35,195 nt of DNA from assembly GCA_020627705.1 (NCBI GenBank), contig JAHDGJ010000025.1:1-35195 (forward strand), in the 5' to 3' direction. The notes under the pieces are model-generated. The model made no database searches. It saw only the letters and a program-made list of their open reading frames with translations, and had not been told where the DNA came from. Of this stretch, positions 25,284 through 33,407 are shown piece after piece. Positions within the stretch are counted from its first letter, which is position 1. Each line of letters begins with the position of its first letter. This DNA is from Saprospiraceae bacterium. Lineage in GTDB: Bacteria > Bacteroidota > Bacteroidia > Chitinophagales > Saprospiraceae. Both the position numbers and the translations under genes were made by a program.

Positions 25284-25421
25284 ATGCAATTATTCGGATA
25301 TAAAAAAAGTCTAATATGTTATAGGGGGCAAGACGCATTAAATTGTCATATTCAAACAACCTTCCTGAAGTATTTACTCAGGCTACTTACACATTTTATT
25401 TACCCTAAAACCTTTTTGAAA

Positions 25422-26627
25422 ATGTCAAAGTTTTTGCCTGTATTCTATGTAGTAAGTACTTTCCTTATAGTTTCCTGTGTTCAGGATGAATGGAATGAAA
25501 ACCAAAATAATATGGATCCAATGTATCAATATAATTTGGTTTACGAAGAAAAAGACCAGGAATTGGTCGAATATGGAATATTATCTTATGGAACCGAATT
25601 TGTTCGATTAAATGAGGATCAAACAGAACTGATGAATCACAAATTTGAAAGTGGAGAATTTCTAAGAACACAAATTTCTCAGCAAGATTTAAAGGAACAA
25701 TTTGATATTGATCTAATGATGCCGGAAGAAGAAATTAACAAGTCTTTGGTGGCTACTCGAAATGGGTCTAAAAAATTGTTGGCAATCAAAATTGACATGC
25801 CTGGCAGTCAAGTGAGTTGTAGCAAGCAAGACATTGAAGACAAATTTTTTGGGAATAACGGCAACTCTATCAATTCGTACTTTTCTGATCAATCCAATGG
25901 AGCCCTTAGTTTCAATGGAGAAGTTATTGAAATCAGTTTAGAACAGGATTTGAATTACATCACTACCATTTTTCAAGCAATAGAACCCATTGTAAACTCA
26001 ATGGGTTATAGTTTTTCGGACTACGATTATATTTCTATCCTAACACAAAATGTAGCCTGGTATGTAGGAATAGCTTTTGTAAATGGTAAATTTTCTCATA
26101 TTGATTTATGTGATCATCCTCAAGTATTCGAACATGAGATAGGACATAACCTTGGATTGTTGCACGCAGCCAGAATCAATGAAAATGGATCAATATCTGA
26201 ATATGGTGATTGCAGTTCTGTAATGGGATGCCAACATATTGCATTCAATGCTGGAAATTTAGAATCCATGGGATGGTTGCCAAATGGGAAAATCAGAAAA
26301 GTAAATGGACCCAACGCCACCATAAATATATTTCCGCTTAAATCGAGTGGCAACGGAGGTAAAGAGATGATATTACTCCAAAAGACAAATTCAATTTTTG
26401 AAACGATTGTTTCAAGTAGAACTTCTACTACAAATTACAATCAAAATTTAGGGACTAATTTTGAGAGCGGTTTAAGTATACATCGTCGTATAAAAGGAAG
26501 TAAAAAGACATATTTGCTTACGACCCTATCGGTAGGAGAAAGTTACTTCGATTCTACACAAAACAAAACCATCGAATTTCAAGGCAGTAATAATAATGGC
26601 TCTTTAAAAGTGGTCATATCGAGTTAA
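25422..26627 (+). CDS. Zinc metalloprotease lipoprotein, M11/gametolysin-like
   Basis: The ATG at 25422 gives 401 residues with a lipoprotein signal, FYVVSTFLIVSC, with Cys19 as the lipid site. The longer open frame to 25284 starts at the foot of the previous terminator and would bury the signal, so it is rejected. The acidic QDE after the Cys resembles signals that send lipoproteins to the cell surface in Bacteroidota; this is inference. The zinc motif HEIGHNLGLLH (238-248) is a full HExxHxxGxxH. It is followed by EYGDCSSVMGC, which resembles the Met-turn region of gametolysin-type (M11) peptidases. The C-terminal part is beta-rich with no T9SS tail. A surface-anchored protease is the best reading; the substrate is unknown. 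Confidence 0.82.
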   Translation: MSKFLPVFYVVSTFLIVSCVQDEWNENQNNMDPMYQYNLVYEEKDQELVEYGILSYGTEFVRLNEDQTELMNHKFESGEFLRTQISQQDLKEQFDIDLMMPEEEINKSLVATRNGSKKLLAIKIDMPGSQVSCSKQDIEDKFFGNNGNSINSYFSDQSNGALSFNGEVIEISLEQDLNYITTIFQAIEPIVNSMGYSFSDYDYISILTQNVAWYVGIAFVNGKFSHIDLCDHPQVFEHEIGHNLGLLHAARINENGSISEYGDCSSVMGCQHIAFNAGNLESMGWLPNGKIRKVNGPNATINIFPLKSSGNGGKEMILLQKTNSIFETIVSSRTSTTNYNQNLGTNFESGLSIHRRIKGSKKTYLLTTLSVGESYFDSTQNKTIEFQGSNNNGSLKVVISS

Positions 26628-26660
26628 GTCTATACTAATAAATTGTATTTGAATAAAAGG

Positions 26661-26689
26661 AGGCTGTCTAATATGTAGGCAGTCTTTTT
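26661..26689 (+). terminator. Intrinsic terminator
   Basis: A 9-bp stem containing two G-U pairs (AGGCTGTCT and AGGCAGTCT) with a seven-base loop is followed by five T residues, 33 bases after the 26627 stop. Confidence 0.75.
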
Positions 26690-26880
26690 GATTAACTATT
26701 ATTCATACTAAGCACTTAGTTAACATTCTGATGATAATTTAGGTCAAAGCCAATGAGGCTTGTTAACAATAAATCGTATATATTTTAAAATTATGTGAAC
26801 AATTTGATGATTTAAATTTAAATCGTTGGGATAATTTTATATATTCGAAAAAGATGAGAGTTAGCTTTTAACAATTTTTT

Positions 26881-26888
26881 TGCTTTTG
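26881..26888 (+). promoter_or_regulatory. Candidate -7 promoter element
   Basis: TGCTTTTG followed by CACCC matches seven of eight positions of TAnnTTTG. It resembles Bacteroidota start regions seen with a T-run just upstream. It would start transcription about 60 bases before ATG 26957. No clear -33 TTTG was found. Confidence 0.4.
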
Positions 26889-26956
26889 CACCCTTAGAGT
26901 AGAAAAAATTAAAAACGTTAAGAGTTATATTTTTTTTAAAACCTAAATTTTTGAGA

Positions 26957-28159
26957 ATGAGAATTTTTACACTTGTTTTTCTATGTTTATTTTTTTGGAG
27001 CAATTCATATAGTTGTCACTTATCTGGTATAAGTTTGACGGGTAGTGGCGTTGTAGACAATATGGATGGAACCTACACTATTGATATTAATCTATGCATA
27101 GCATATGGAAACAATGCTACTAGTGATACATATGACATCCAATTTAATTTTAGTGGAGGGACTTTTACCTCTATTAATTCTTACCCAGCAGTCATAGGCG
27201 ATGAGGCAACATGGGGAAATACCGCTGATGGCACCTTAAATGCCGACGGGACTGCAGTAGATTATGATTCCGGTATTATTGCCAGTGGAGGAGGAGCTGG
27301 TGGCCCTCAACCATTAGCCGACTTGAATGGAAATGGTCAGATTTGCGCTGTATATACCTTTGTAACAAATGGTTTACCAGCCCAAATAGACTTGTTTGGA
27401 GTTGAATCAACCACTACTGATACTGGTGCTTTTACAGGAAGTTTTGATTATTGTAATTATTATTACACTCCTACAGATGATACTCCTGAATCTATTATCA
27501 TTGATCCAAACGATTTAAGTTTAGGTGGTACAACTGCGCCACTTCCAGTTGAATTCAAATCACTTAAAGTTTTCTTCAACGAAGGAGAGGATTTTAACAC
27601 CATTGAGTGGGAAACCTATTCAGAAATTAATAATGATTTTTTTGATGTTCAAGTTTCCAGTAATGGCTTTGATTACAGATCAATTGGTAAAGTGCAAGGA
27701 AACGGAAACAGTACAGAGCTTAAGAAGTATAAATTTATAGATCGTAATCCCGGAAATGTATCTTATTATAGAATAATGCAAACTGATTTTGATGGTTCAA
27801 CTGGCTATTCCACAATATTTCCTTTAATTAGAAATTTAGTGGAATTATCTCAAGAATTTCAAATCAGTCCAAATCCTGCGAATTCTTTTCTTAATATTGA
27901 CGCTCATGAGAGTGTAGTACGTGGAATGGAGGCAGAGATTTATAATATTTCAGGTGTTTTGGTAAAATCAAATTTCATGAATAGCTTTTTAAATGAACAT
28001 TTGGATAATACTGTTAATGTAAATGATCACCATTCTACTAATAATCCTTCACCAACAATTAAGAGAATAGTAGATATTTCAGATTTGAAACAAGGAACCT
28101 ATTTTATTGTTTTCCGTAAAGGCAATGAGGTGCTCCATGAGAAATTTATTAAGCTCTAG
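26957..28159 (+). CDS. Secreted protein with T9SS sorting domain
   Basis: The ATG at 26957 gives 400 residues beginning MRIFTLVFLCLFFWSNSYSC. An upstream in-frame TTG at 26951 is less likely. Residues about 20-190 form an unrecognised beta-rich domain starting CHLSGISLTGSGVVDNMDGT, which is weakly like the N-terminal domain of the 24319 product. A fibronectin-III-like segment follows (PLPVEFKSLKVFFN, then YYRIMQTDFDGSTGYS). The T9SS sorting domain begins FQISPNPANSFLNIDA and ends KFIKL. The sorting domain has an insertion of about 30 Asn/His-rich residues (near NVNDHHSTNN) not seen in its relatives here. It is probably surface-exposed or released; its role is unknown. Confidence 0.8.
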   Translation: MRIFTLVFLCLFFWSNSYSCHLSGISLTGSGVVDNMDGTYTIDINLCIAYGNNATSDTYDIQFNFSGGTFTSINSYPAVIGDEATWGNTADGTLNADGTAVDYDSGIIASGGGAGGPQPLADLNGNGQICAVYTFVTNGLPAQIDLFGVESTTTDTGAFTGSFDYCNYYYTPTDDTPESIIIDPNDLSLGGTTAPLPVEFKSLKVFFNEGEDFNTIEWETYSEINNDFFDVQVSSNGFDYRSIGKVQGNGNSTELKKYKFIDRNPGNVSYYRIMQTDFDGSTGYSTIFPLIRNLVELSQEFQISPNPANSFLNIDAHESVVRGMEAEIYNISGVLVKSNFMNSFLNEHLDNTVNVNDHHSTNNPSPTIKRIVDISDLKQGTYFIVFRKGNEVLHEKFIKL

Positions 28160-28199
28160 ATAAATTATATTTTCGATTTATCTTGATTAAAGAACTAGG

Positions 28200-28236
28200 A
28201 AAGGATGAGCCGAAATTGGAAGCTCATCCTTTTTTC
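28200..28236 (+). terminator. Intrinsic terminator
   Basis: AAAGGATGAGC and GCTCATCCTTT form an 11-bp stem with an 11-base loop that runs directly into a T-tract. It separates the T9SS protein gene from the Cys-rich protein gene. Confidence 0.9.
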
Positions 28237-28244
28237 TTTTAGAA

Positions 28245-28252
28245 TATATTTG
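28245..28252 (+). promoter_or_regulatory. Candidate -7 promoter element
   Basis: TATATTTG is an exact match to TAnnTTTG, placed just after a terminator and about 45 bases before the TTG start at 28297. No TTTG or TTG sits at the proper -33 distance, so this is only a candidate. Confidence 0.4.
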
Positions 28253-28296
28253 AGTGTAGAAATGAGAATAAATCCTTAAATATCAGTATCTTAAGA

Positions 28297-29655
28297 TTGT
28301 TGAGAACTATAGCTAAATATTGTTTAGCGGTACTGCTGCATTTCATACTTTGGCTTGATGTGCAAAGTCAGACCATAACGATCTGTAAAGACGAAACCCA
28401 AGTAGATCTATTGGGCGAAGACCGAAACGATTGGACTACAGACCCTGTACAGAGTGAGGGTTATCTTCATGACTTTACAGTTCCTTCAATTCCTCCGAGT
28501 GGCACAGATTGTGGCGTATTTACCTCAATCGATGTATGTGTAGATCTTCAGGCGGTCAACATTAATGGTGCTGCCGATCCATCCTGCAACCTTCAAGGGG
28601 TTTACGGAAATGTGTGGCAAAATCCACCTGCACTAAATGATCCAAATTCAGGCGAGCAAAGGGATGATGAGATTATAGGAGGGGCTGGTTGGAATATTGG
28701 GCAGTCGTGCATTGATGTGGTGGCGGCAGGTTATGATCTTTGTGCTTTAGAAATCATTGGCGTCGATGTGGTTCCAGCAGTCGATCCCAATACGAGCGGA
28801 GATTGCCCAACCACTGGAGCTGTGTCTTCAGGATTTGTGACCCTAGAATATCAAATATGCATAGATTTCAACTACTCTTATATCGCCTCTCCAATTGCCG
28901 ATGCGGGACTTGATTTCGACCTACAATGTTCACCATGTTTAGTTATTGGAGCAGATCCTGTGGCTAACTCTGGATTTACATACGAATGGAGTACGGGAGA
29001 TGCTGGTACGATTGTTACATCTGGAAATCCTAATAATCAAGATAATGGTCAAATTACCGTGTGTCCTACAAGTACTACAACATATACCCTTACCGTAACA
29101 GACCCTAATACATGTTGTACAGGTACAGATGAGATGACCATAACGGTCTTACCAAATCAAGATTTTTGTACAGGGTGTGGAGGTACAAATCCTCCAACCG
29201 ATCCGGCTTTTGATTGTATAGCTTGCGTGTACGAAACGCCCCAGGCACCTGCGGATGTTGCTGCAAATTGCCCAGGAATCCCAGTGGATTGTCCCAACGA
29301 AACAGGAGAAAATGTAACCATTTGTGCCGAATTTGTTTCGCAAAGTACTTCGGTAGATATAAGTTTGGTCCTTACAACCAATTGTGGTTCAGGACCAGGA
29401 CCAGGAGGAGGCAATGTCGCCAACTTTACTTGGGAATTTTATGATGATATGTGTGGTCTGATTACCAGTGGAGATTTGTCGAGTTTAACAGTTTCTGGGC
29501 TAACCTGTGGAGAAACTTATAATTATTGCCTCAATTTTGATGTTCCGTCTGGAAGTATGGGATCGATTTGTAACCATTCTTGGTACTATCCATATGTGGT
29601 CTCGCCCAATAATTGTTGTGTTTCAGAAGCGGGAGCTATAAGTATTTCAAAATGA
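28297..29655 (+). CDS. Secreted Cys-rich protein with C-terminal CxxEAGxIxxxK tail
   Basis: The frame has no ATG near its start. TTG at 28297 (or 28300) yields a good signal peptide, LLRTIAKYCLAVLLHFILW and on to VQSQ. The mature protein of about 425 residues is rich in Cys. It contains a PKD/Ig-like segment (about 200-285, with GFTYEWSTGDAGTIVTSG and TTTYTLTVTDPNTCC) and other beta-rich parts I cannot name. It has no T9SS sorting domain. It ends abruptly CCVSEAGAISISK. The final 12 residues align position by position with those of the product at 33404-35101. The spermidine-synthase-like pair begins 272 bases downstream. Function is unknown; an extracellular structural or adhesive role is a guess from composition. 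Confidence 0.75.
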   Translation: MLRTIAKYCLAVLLHFILWLDVQSQTITICKDETQVDLLGEDRNDWTTDPVQSEGYLHDFTVPSIPPSGTDCGVFTSIDVCVDLQAVNINGAADPSCNLQGVYGNVWQNPPALNDPNSGEQRDDEIIGGAGWNIGQSCIDVVAAGYDLCALEIIGVDVVPAVDPNTSGDCPTTGAVSSGFVTLEYQICIDFNYSYIASPIADAGLDFDLQCSPCLVIGADPVANSGFTYEWSTGDAGTIVTSGNPNNQDNGQITVCPTSTTTYTLTVTDPNTCCTGTDEMTITVLPNQDFCTGCGGTNPPTDPAFDCIACVYETPQAPADVAANCPGIPVDCPNETGENVTICAEFVSQSTSVDISLVLTTNCGSGPGPGGGNVANFTWEFYDDMCGLITSGDLSSLTVSGLTCGETYNYCLNFDVPSGSMGSICNHSWYYPYVVSPNNCCVSEAGAISISK

Positions 29656-29666
29656 GCTATGTTGTT

Positions 29667-29684
29667 ATCGTAATCGTTTACGAT
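29667..29684. repeat. Short inverted repeat
   Basis: ATCGTAA-tcgt-TTACGAT is a perfect 7-bp inverted repeat 12 bases after the 29655 stop, followed by a short GATTTT. It may be a weak terminator or an operator; the T-run is too short to call. A second 7-bp repeat, TATTCTC-atta-GAGAATA, lies at 29787-29804 in the same gap. Confidence 0.45.
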
Positions 29685-29927
29685 GATTTTGGTAAAATAT
29701 TAACTTTATGTTAAATTTTATTTTTTCGTGAACAATTTTTTAACTAACTTACGAATCCAGTTACGAATAAGAAGGCTTAAATAATGTATTCTCATTAGAG
29801 AATAATTATGCACGTTTTTGTGCGTCACCAACTTTGTAGGAATGAGAACTAAGGTCAGCCGTATATCTAGTAGTAGATTTCATCAAAATCGCTTAGCGTT
29901 TGGAGTAACATTTAATTATTCTTTGGT

Positions 29928-31469
29928 ATGAATGCTAAAGGGTTATACACATTATCCTTTATTGAAGGAGGAGTTGTTATGGCGGCTGAGCTTTGTGCGG
30001 CTAAGCTTTTAGCTCCTTATTTCGGTACTTCCATTGATGTTTGGGCGTCAACTTTGGCGATTACTTTAGGTGGATTAACGGCTGGTTATTTTATTGGCGG
30101 TCTATTAACCACCAAGTATAAGGATCGGCTCAAAAACGTATTGAGAACAGTTTTACTCGGTGCGTCTTTGTTGCTTATACTTGTTTCGTTTTATTCGGAT
30201 GGGGTGATGCATTTAGGCCTTTCTTTCGGATTGGGTGTAGGAGCCAGCTTTTCTCTTTTACTTATTTTATTTCCAATTCTTTTATTTCTTGGATGTACTT
30301 CTCCTTTATTAATAGAGATTCTTTCTAAAGAAAATCCAGGTAGAGTAGCTGGTAATATTTACAGCATTTCAACCCTAGGAGGAATTCTCGTCACTTATTT
30401 AGTGGGGTTTTACTTTTTGAGCAATGTAGGTATAAAATTTACATTGATATTTTTTGGTGTTCTATTAGCCCTTTCGACCTTGCTAATTTTAAGAACTTCC
30501 AATGCCACATCAACTGTGGCTTCTTTAGTAGGGTTATTCATTTGTGCTGCACTTACTGGTTTTTCAAGTACAGAGTATAATCCTTCCTTTAAAGTGCTCC
30601 ACGAAAGCGATGGTGTCCTTGGAAACATCAAAATCATCGAACATACCTCAGAAGATTTTTCCAACACCCCAAAATTAGGAAGAGGTATGGTGGTCAACAA
30701 TACCCTCCAAACCTATATGGACGTGGAAGGTCCAGGTATTTCATTGTGGGAGTGGGCGCACATCATTCCAACGATTGCAGGAGTGAAGCCTAAAAATGCT
30801 AAAACGCTTTTACTAGGATTGGGTGGGGGAACTGTTTACAAGCAACTGGAGCTGCTTGAGCATGATATTCAGGTGGTCGAAATAGATCAACGGATCAAAG
30901 ACCTTGCAATAGAATATTTTAAGATAGATCCAAATTTAAATGTGAGCGTCACAGATGCAAGGCATTTTATGAAACGAACGGAGGATAAGTACGATGTCAT
31001 CATATACGATGCGTTTTTGAGCGAATCCCCTCCAGAGCACCTTTTGACTAAAGAAGGTTTAGCGGACGCGATGAATATTTTAAATGAGGATGGATTTTTG
31101 ATTGTTAATTTTTACGGTTTTTTGACTGGGGAAAAAGGCTATGCCGCCAGATCGGTTGCGAAAACGATTTTAGAATCTGGCTATGTTTTACATCTAATTC
31201 CAACCCCTGGGCAGGAAGATTATCGTAACCTACTTTTTGTTATTGGAAAGACCAGATTGCCAAATTATCACTTGTCAACTTATAGCGAACCTGAACGCGA
31301 ACAAGTCAGAAATTGGGGAAAAGGAATTATTTATGGAAATCAAATTGACGTTTTTGATGCGGAGATTTTAACAGATCAAAAGCCTTCGCTTTCTAAACTT
31401 TATAAAGAGGCCGCCAAGTCATGGCGAACGGGGTATAATGAGATTTATACTAAAAAACTATTTAAATAA
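29928..31469 (+). CDS. Membrane spermidine-synthase-like protein, first paralogue
   Basis: The 513-residue protein has about seven predicted membrane helices (residues 5-215). The first ones read FIEGGVVMAAELCAAKLLAPYFGT, the N-terminal signature of fused MFS/spermidine synthase proteins. A cytoplasmic Rossmann domain follows. The SAM-type glycine motif is GLGGGT (297-302) where classical SpeE has GGGDG. An acidic ribose-binding VVEID, then DARHFM and YDVIIYD are also present. The DP of the usual YDxIxxDxxDP motif is missing, so polyamine synthesis is doubtful. It could transfer an aminopropyl or methyl group to another substrate. A paralogue starts two bases after its stop, and the genes that follow are tightly packed. 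Confidence 0.85.
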   Translation: MNAKGLYTLSFIEGGVVMAAELCAAKLLAPYFGTSIDVWASTLAITLGGLTAGYFIGGLLTTKYKDRLKNVLRTVLLGASLLLILVSFYSDGVMHLGLSFGLGVGASFSLLLILFPILLFLGCTSPLLIEILSKENPGRVAGNIYSISTLGGILVTYLVGFYFLSNVGIKFTLIFFGVLLALSTLLILRTSNATSTVASLVGLFICAALTGFSSTEYNPSFKVLHESDGVLGNIKIIEHTSEDFSNTPKLGRGMVVNNTLQTYMDVEGPGISLWEWAHIIPTIAGVKPKNAKTLLLGLGGGTVYKQLELLEHDIQVVEIDQRIKDLAIEYFKIDPNLNVSVTDARHFMKRTEDKYDVIIYDAFLSESPPEHLLTKEGLADAMNILNEDGFLIVNFYGFLTGEKGYAARSVAKTILESGYVLHLIPTPGQEDYRNLLFVIGKTRLPNYHLSTYSEPEREQVRNWGKGIIYGNQIDVFDAEILTDQKPSLSKLYKEAAKSWRTGYNEIYTKKLFK

Positions 31470-31471
31470 GA

Positions 31472-33037
31472 TTGAGAGGCAAAGCGAAAATATATTATTT
31501 GTTGGCATTTATTGAGGGTGGAATGATTATGGCCTTTGAGGTAATAGCGTCAAGATTACTATCGCCTTTCTATGGAAATTCTCTATACGCTTTAACTTCA
31601 ATATTAGGAGTTACTCTTTTTTCTTTATTGTTGGGTTATTATTGGGGAAGCAATTTGGTCCATAAAGGGTTCAAGGAAATATTACCTTATGTATATGTGT
31701 TTTGCGCTTCTTTGTTATTAATTATATCTCCTTCAATAGCTTATGTGCTTTTTGATGCTTGCATGAATTTTGGTTTAATTGGAGGAGTTTTGGCTTCGGC
31801 TATAAGTATTCTTTTAATTCCATTATTCTTACTTGGTTCTGTATCGCACATGTTGGTTGAACTTGTCCACAATTTGGGCAACAAGGCAGGATATAGTTCT
31901 GGAAGGATTTTTACTGTGTCTACTATCGGAGGAGTATTGGTTACTTTTTTAGTTGGTTTAGCTATGATTCCTCAAATTGGAGTAAAGAAAACTGCTTTAA
32001 TAATTGGTGTATTAAATATAATCTTGGTTTCAGCCACTTTTCTTTATTTACAAAGGTCAAATTATTCCTTAAAGATCTTAATTATCATTCTATTTTCATC
32101 AACCTCAGTATTGGTACTTGCAGATCAAATTAATCCACAATTAGAGTACGATAATTGCTTGTATTTAGCTGATGGGTATATGGGGCGATTAGATGTTTGT
32201 GATTATCCAAATAATGTTAGAATCCTATCTAATAATGGAACTGAGCAAAGTAGAATTAGCAAAGTTCATGGTAGTTCTCTACTAATGTATACGCATATTA
32301 TCTCCTCTGTTGCCACATTGTTGCCAATAGAAAATAGAGAAGATGCATTGTTAATCGGTATGGCTGGAGGCTCGTTGGTCAAAGAATTAAATGAGCTAAG
32401 GTTTGAAAATATTACAGCAGTAGATGTAGATTCTAGGTGCTTTGAGGTGTCAGAAAAATATTTTGGTTTAGATACGGTAGAATATAATTCCATTGTAGAT
32501 GATGGACGCCATTATTTAAGAGGGGTTAATAATACCTATGATTTAATTATAATAGATGTCAGCAGTTCAGCAATACAACCCCATCATCTTTTTACACAAG
32601 AGGCTTTTGCTCTTTACAAAAGCAAATTAAATGAAAATGGGTTAGTAATTGTAAATGTAATAGACTCATTTGGTATTGGCAAAGGAGAAACGTTAGATGC
32701 CATTGCCAATACTATGGATTACAATAACCTTTCTCCTAGACTGGTTAGGGAATTCTATCCCATGGCAGTTATGGACAATGCTAGATATTCTACTCATATA
32801 CACGAAAGAATTCTTGTTGGATCTCCTAATGGTTATTTGAATACTATTCAAAGAAACAAGCTCAACCGGTGTTGTCAGAATACTCAAATGTGTAGACAGA
32901 TTAATGAGAATTGGAATACAGCAAGCTTGGAATTTAAGAGGCAAGTTTCAGAGAAGTTCTCGGATGATATTCCTAGGATGGACTATTCTAATTTTTTGCG
33001 AATAAAAAAATTGCGAAACGAAGAATTTATAAAGTAA
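31472..33037 (+). CDS. Membrane spermidine-synthase-like protein, second paralogue
   Basis: The start is TTG at 31472, two bases after the preceding stop. This places FIEGGMIMAFEVIASRLLSPFYGN in register with the first paralogue, and an ATG start would lose the first helix. The 521-residue protein has a similar multi-helix N-terminal half and a Rossmann domain with GMAGGS (296-301), AVDVD, DGRHYL and YDLIIID. Its glycine motif and acidic residues diverge further from spermidine synthase than those of its partner. A C-terminal extension of about 70 residues carries a CC plus C pattern (NRCCQNTQMCRQ) absent from the first paralogue. The tandem arrangement suggests a heterodimer, perhaps with one less active subunit; that is inference. 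Confidence 0.83.
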   Translation: MRGKAKIYYLLAFIEGGMIMAFEVIASRLLSPFYGNSLYALTSILGVTLFSLLLGYYWGSNLVHKGFKEILPYVYVFCASLLLIISPSIAYVLFDACMNFGLIGGVLASAISILLIPLFLLGSVSHMLVELVHNLGNKAGYSSGRIFTVSTIGGVLVTFLVGLAMIPQIGVKKTALIIGVLNIILVSATFLYLQRSNYSLKILIIILFSSTSVLVLADQINPQLEYDNCLYLADGYMGRLDVCDYPNNVRILSNNGTEQSRISKVHGSSLLMYTHIISSVATLLPIENREDALLIGMAGGSLVKELNELRFENITAVDVDSRCFEVSEKYFGLDTVEYNSIVDDGRHYLRGVNNTYDLIIIDVSSSAIQPHHLFTQEAFALYKSKLNENGLVIVNVIDSFGIGKGETLDAIANTMDYNNLSPRLVREFYPMAVMDNARYSTHIHERILVGSPNGYLNTIQRNKLNRCCQNTQMCRQINENWNTASLEFKRQVSEKFSDDIPRMDYSNFLRIKKLRNEEFIK

Positions 33038-33047
33038 AAAAATATAA

Positions 33048-33407
33048 ATGAAAGAGTTAACTACTGTTTTCTTCTTATTTATTTCAGTATTGAGCGCTAG
33101 TAGTCAAAGCTCCCAAAAGATAGAGATAAGAAAAGTTGGTTTATACCAAAAGGAATATATTCAATTATGTTTGGATGAATCCTTGTATGCACCGGAACTA
33201 ATCATTCCGAATAAATTAAATGTAGGCAAATCCATAAACCCTAAAGGGAAGAAAGGATCAATAATTGTTCTTGATAGTTTTTGGGAAAAGGGTTGTCTTC
33301 ATCTATTGAACGATAGTGATGAAGAAGAAATACTGGATTTAATTGAAACCATAACGATCTTAGAAAGATCTCAAGTTCAGTCATTATTAAAAATGAAGCG
33401 GCAATGA
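33048..33407 (+). CDS. Small exported protein of unknown function
   Basis: The 119-residue protein has a signal peptide (1-19, ending VLSASSQ). The mature part of about 100 residues has two Cys, basic and acidic patches, and a predicted helical C-terminus (EEEILDLIETITILERSQ). I recognise no family. It starts ten bases after the second spermidine-synthase-like gene and overlaps the following gene by four bases (ATGA), so it is translationally linked to the Cys-rich protein and probably works with it. A chaperone or assembly factor would fit the position but is only a guess. Confidence 0.7.
   Translation: MKELTTVFFLFISVLSASSQSSQKIEIRKVGLYQKEYIQLCLDESLYAPELIIPNKLNVGKSINPKGKKGSIIVLDSFWEKGCLHLLNDSDEEEILDLIETITILERSQVQSLLKMKRQ

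Noticed and set aside
25284-25421. ATG 25284 as start of the M11-like protease
   Set aside because: It begins at the base of the preceding terminator and would put 46 residues before a clear lipoprotein signal.
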